A stretch of 7,900 nucleotides of DNA, taken from DAOTYX01 sp034434635. GTDB lineage: Bacteria; Chloroflexota; Anaerolineae; B4-G1; DUEL01. Both the position numbers and the translations under genes were made by a program. The notes below the pieces were generated by a model that was given only the letters and a program-made list of their open reading frames with translations, did not search any database and was not told where the DNA came from. This document shows, piece after piece, positions 7,020 through 7,900 of the stretch. How positions within the stretch are numbered: position 1 is the stretch's first letter; the number at the start of each line of letters is the position of its first letter. Where the stretch lies: NCBI GenBank assembly GCA_034434635.1, contig DAOTYX010000096.1, positions 1-7,900 on the forward strand. Direction: 5' to 3'.

Positions 7020-7682
7020 TCAGCCGCTGGTGGAGCGCAGATAGTCGCGCAGGTTATGCTCGGCAGCGTAGGCGGCGGCCTCGGCGCGGTTGGTCAACCC
7101 CAGTTTGCTCAGGATGCTGCTGACGTAGTTGCGCACCGTCCCCTCGCCCAGGTAGAGCGCCTCGGCGATCTCGCGGTTGGTCTTTCCCTCCGCCACCTGG
7201 GCCAGCACGCGCATCTCCTGGTCGGTCAGGCTGTTGAAGGCGGAGGCGCTCTCGCGGCGTACCACCTCGCGCACCCGCTCGAACACCTGGCGGGTCACCG
7301 CCGGGTCGAGCATCGCCTCGCCGCGCCCCACCCTCTCTATAGCACGAATCAGGTCATCGCTGCCGATCTGCTTGAGGACGTAACCACATGCGCCGGCGCC
7401 GATAGCGTCGAAGAGCAGCTCATCCTCGGCGTAGGAGGTGAGCATGATCACCTTTGTCCCCGGCAGCCTCTGCGTGATGTCCCGGCAGGCCTCGATGCCG
7501 CTGCGCCCAGGCAGGCGGATGTCCATCACCACGATGTCGGGGCGGTACGCCAGGGCTTTTTGCAACGCCTCGTGGGCAGTACCGGCCTCGCCCACCACGT
7601 TGAAGCCGCTGTGATGTTCCAGCAGCGCCCGCAGGCCCAGCCGCACGACCTCGTGGTCGTCCACGATCAGGATACGTAACAT
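7020..7682 (-). CDS. NarL/FixJ-family response regulator (LuxR-type HTH, LiaR/DevR-like)
   Basis: The 220-residue two-domain regulator would be phosphorylated by a sensor kinase and then bind DNA as a dimer. The receiver domain (about 1-118) has the acidic pair Asp8/Asp9, the phospho-acceptor Asp54 in VVMDIRLPG, the switch Thr82 in MLTSY and Lys104 in YVLKQ, so all phosphotransfer residues are present. A linker leads to a LuxR-type helix-turn-helix (about 151-210), with LTDQEMRVL, EGKTNREIAEALYL and the recognition helix region GEGTVRNYVSSILSKLGL. The full set of residues argues for a functional phosphorylation-dependent regulator. No histidine kinase is visible in the window; a partner could be encoded upstream of 7900. 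The ATG at 7682 begins the canonical LRILIVDDH strand; the closest Shine-Dalgarno-like sequence is GGGTGAG, which lies inside the repeat at 7687-7720 and about 11 nt from the ATG. Target genes cannot be inferred. Confidence 0.95.
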   Translation of the reverse strand: MLRILIVDDHEVVRLGLRALLEHHSGFNVVGEAGTAHEALQKALAYRPDIVVMDIRLPGRSGIEACRDITQRLPGTKVIMLTSYAEDELLFDAIGAGACGYVLKQIGSDDLIRAIERVGRGEAMLDPAVTRQVFERVREVVRRESASAFNSLTDQEMRVLAQVAEGKTNREIAEALYLGEGTVRNYVSSILSKLGLTNRAEAAAYAAEHNLRDYLRSTSG

Positions 7683-7686
7683 AGCG

Positions 7687-7720
7687 GTAACTGCTCACCC
7701 CCCCGCAGGTTTGGGCGCAA
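7687..7720. repeat. Solo copy of the arm of the palindromic element, directly upstream of the response regulator
   Basis: These 34 bases match 3896-3929 at 31 positions, starting GTAACTGCTCACCC and ending GGGCGCAA; beyond both ends the similarity stops. Its outer end lies 4 bp from the response regulator ATG, with the same orientation relative to that gene as the other copy has to the Lnt-like gene. On the sense strand it supplies a G-rich GGGTGAG. The inner part carries GCAGGT, as in the right arm of the element at 3896-4015. Confidence 0.7.
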
Positions 7721-7745
7721 CGGCCGAAGAGAGTCGGCGGATTTG

Positions 7746-7787
7746 GCAGATGAAGCGGATTTGTCCACAGAAATCCGCTGAATCTGC
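7746..7787. repeat. Long imperfect hairpin of the CGGATTT repeat family
   Basis: Arms of 17 bp (7746-7762 and 7771-7787) pair with only two mismatches around the 8 nt loop GTCCACAG; the innermost 9 bp, AGCGGATTT and AAATCCGCT, are perfect. No T-tract follows on either strand, so it does not look like an intrinsic terminator. It sits in the presumed promoter or leader region of the response regulator gene, about 65-105 bp from the ATG. A related fragment is at 95-112. I associate this sequence type with dispersed intergenic repeats of Chloroflexota, from memory only. Confidence 0.65.
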
Positions 7788-7820
7788 TCAATCTTAGAAG
7801 TTACACAGTTGATCTTTATT

Positions 7821-7888
7821 GCCACGAATTGCGCGAATTTCACGGATGGAGAGAAACGAAATTCGTGTCCATTCGTGAAATTCGTGGC
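7821..7888. repeat. Inverted repeat built from CACGAAT units
   Basis: The left arm (7821-7850) begins GCCACGAATT and ends TCACGGATGGA; the complement of the right arm (7868-7888) reads GCCACGAATT and then TCACGAATGGA. The left arm carries one additional 9 bp unit, GCGCGAATT, between these blocks, as if units were gained or lost one at a time. Otherwise 20 of 21 positions match. Related direct units are at 32-59. The reading frame across it encodes only a repetitive peptide and has no coding character. With 7683-7820, this fills the gene-free 7683-7900 region, which must also hold the response regulator promoter unless that gene is read from further upstream. I could not identify a convincing -35/-10 pair there. 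Confidence 0.7.
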
Positions 7889-7900
7889 GAATTTCAAAGG

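Noticed and set aside
7667..7897. Minus-strand reading frame of 76 codons over the leader of the response regulator
   Set aside because: It is the translation of the CACGAAT and CGGATTT repeats, with a repetitive peptide (FATNFTNGHEF and similar), overlaps the regulator start and has no family resemblance.
1..7900. CRISPR array, tRNA, rRNA, transposase or prophage genes
   Set aside because: No regularly spaced direct repeats with unique spacers, no cloverleaf or rRNA-like stretch, and no transposase, integrase or phage motif was seen in either strand. All long coding space is accounted for by five housekeeping or regulatory genes.

Overview
The window looks like a GC-rich bacterial chromosome, most plausibly a Chloroflexota (Anaerolineae-like) genome. 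This lineage call is inference. It rests on the protein style (a threonine/proline-rich lipoprotein PBP, a LiaR/DevR-type LuxR regulator) and on intergenic repeats built from CACGAAT units and (G)CGGATTT/AAATCCGC dyads, which I associate with that phylum. No marker gene in the window proves it. Every recognised gene is on the minus strand, so transcription reads from high to low coordinates.

Layout in transcription order. 7900-7683: a gene-free leader of about 220 bp made almost entirely of inverted repeats. 7682-7020: a NarL/LuxR-type response regulator. 34 bp later, 6985-4754: a full-length PcrA/UvrD helicase, whose TGA overlaps the ATG of a Maf nucleotide pyrophosphatase (4757-4080). These three genes look like one transcription unit. 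4079-3880: a 200 bp gap holding a palindromic, MITE-like element (3896-4015). 3879-2395: an apolipoprotein N-acyltransferase-like membrane protein of the nitrilase superfamily. 2394-2284: a 111 bp spacer. 2283-118: a class B penicillin-binding protein anchored as a lipoprotein. 117-15: a spacer with repeat fragments, then the first codons of another gene (14-1) behind a strong ribosome binding site.

The genes are mostly housekeeping: DNA repair or replication (PcrA), nucleotide-pool or septation control (Maf), signalling (response regulator) and cell envelope (Lnt-like protein and lipoprotein PBP). Lnt and the PBP make a sensible pair, because the PBP carries a lipobox and would be a potential substrate of lipoprotein N-acylation. 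I see no defence system, CRISPR array, RNA gene, transposase or biosynthetic cluster.

The least ordinary content is intergenic. A 34 bp sequence sits just upstream of two different start codons in the same orientation (3896-3929 and 7687-7720, 31 of 34 bases identical), and at the first site an inverted third copy turns it into a palindromic element. Two further repeat families also form hairpins in the leader of the response regulator and recur at the other end of the window.
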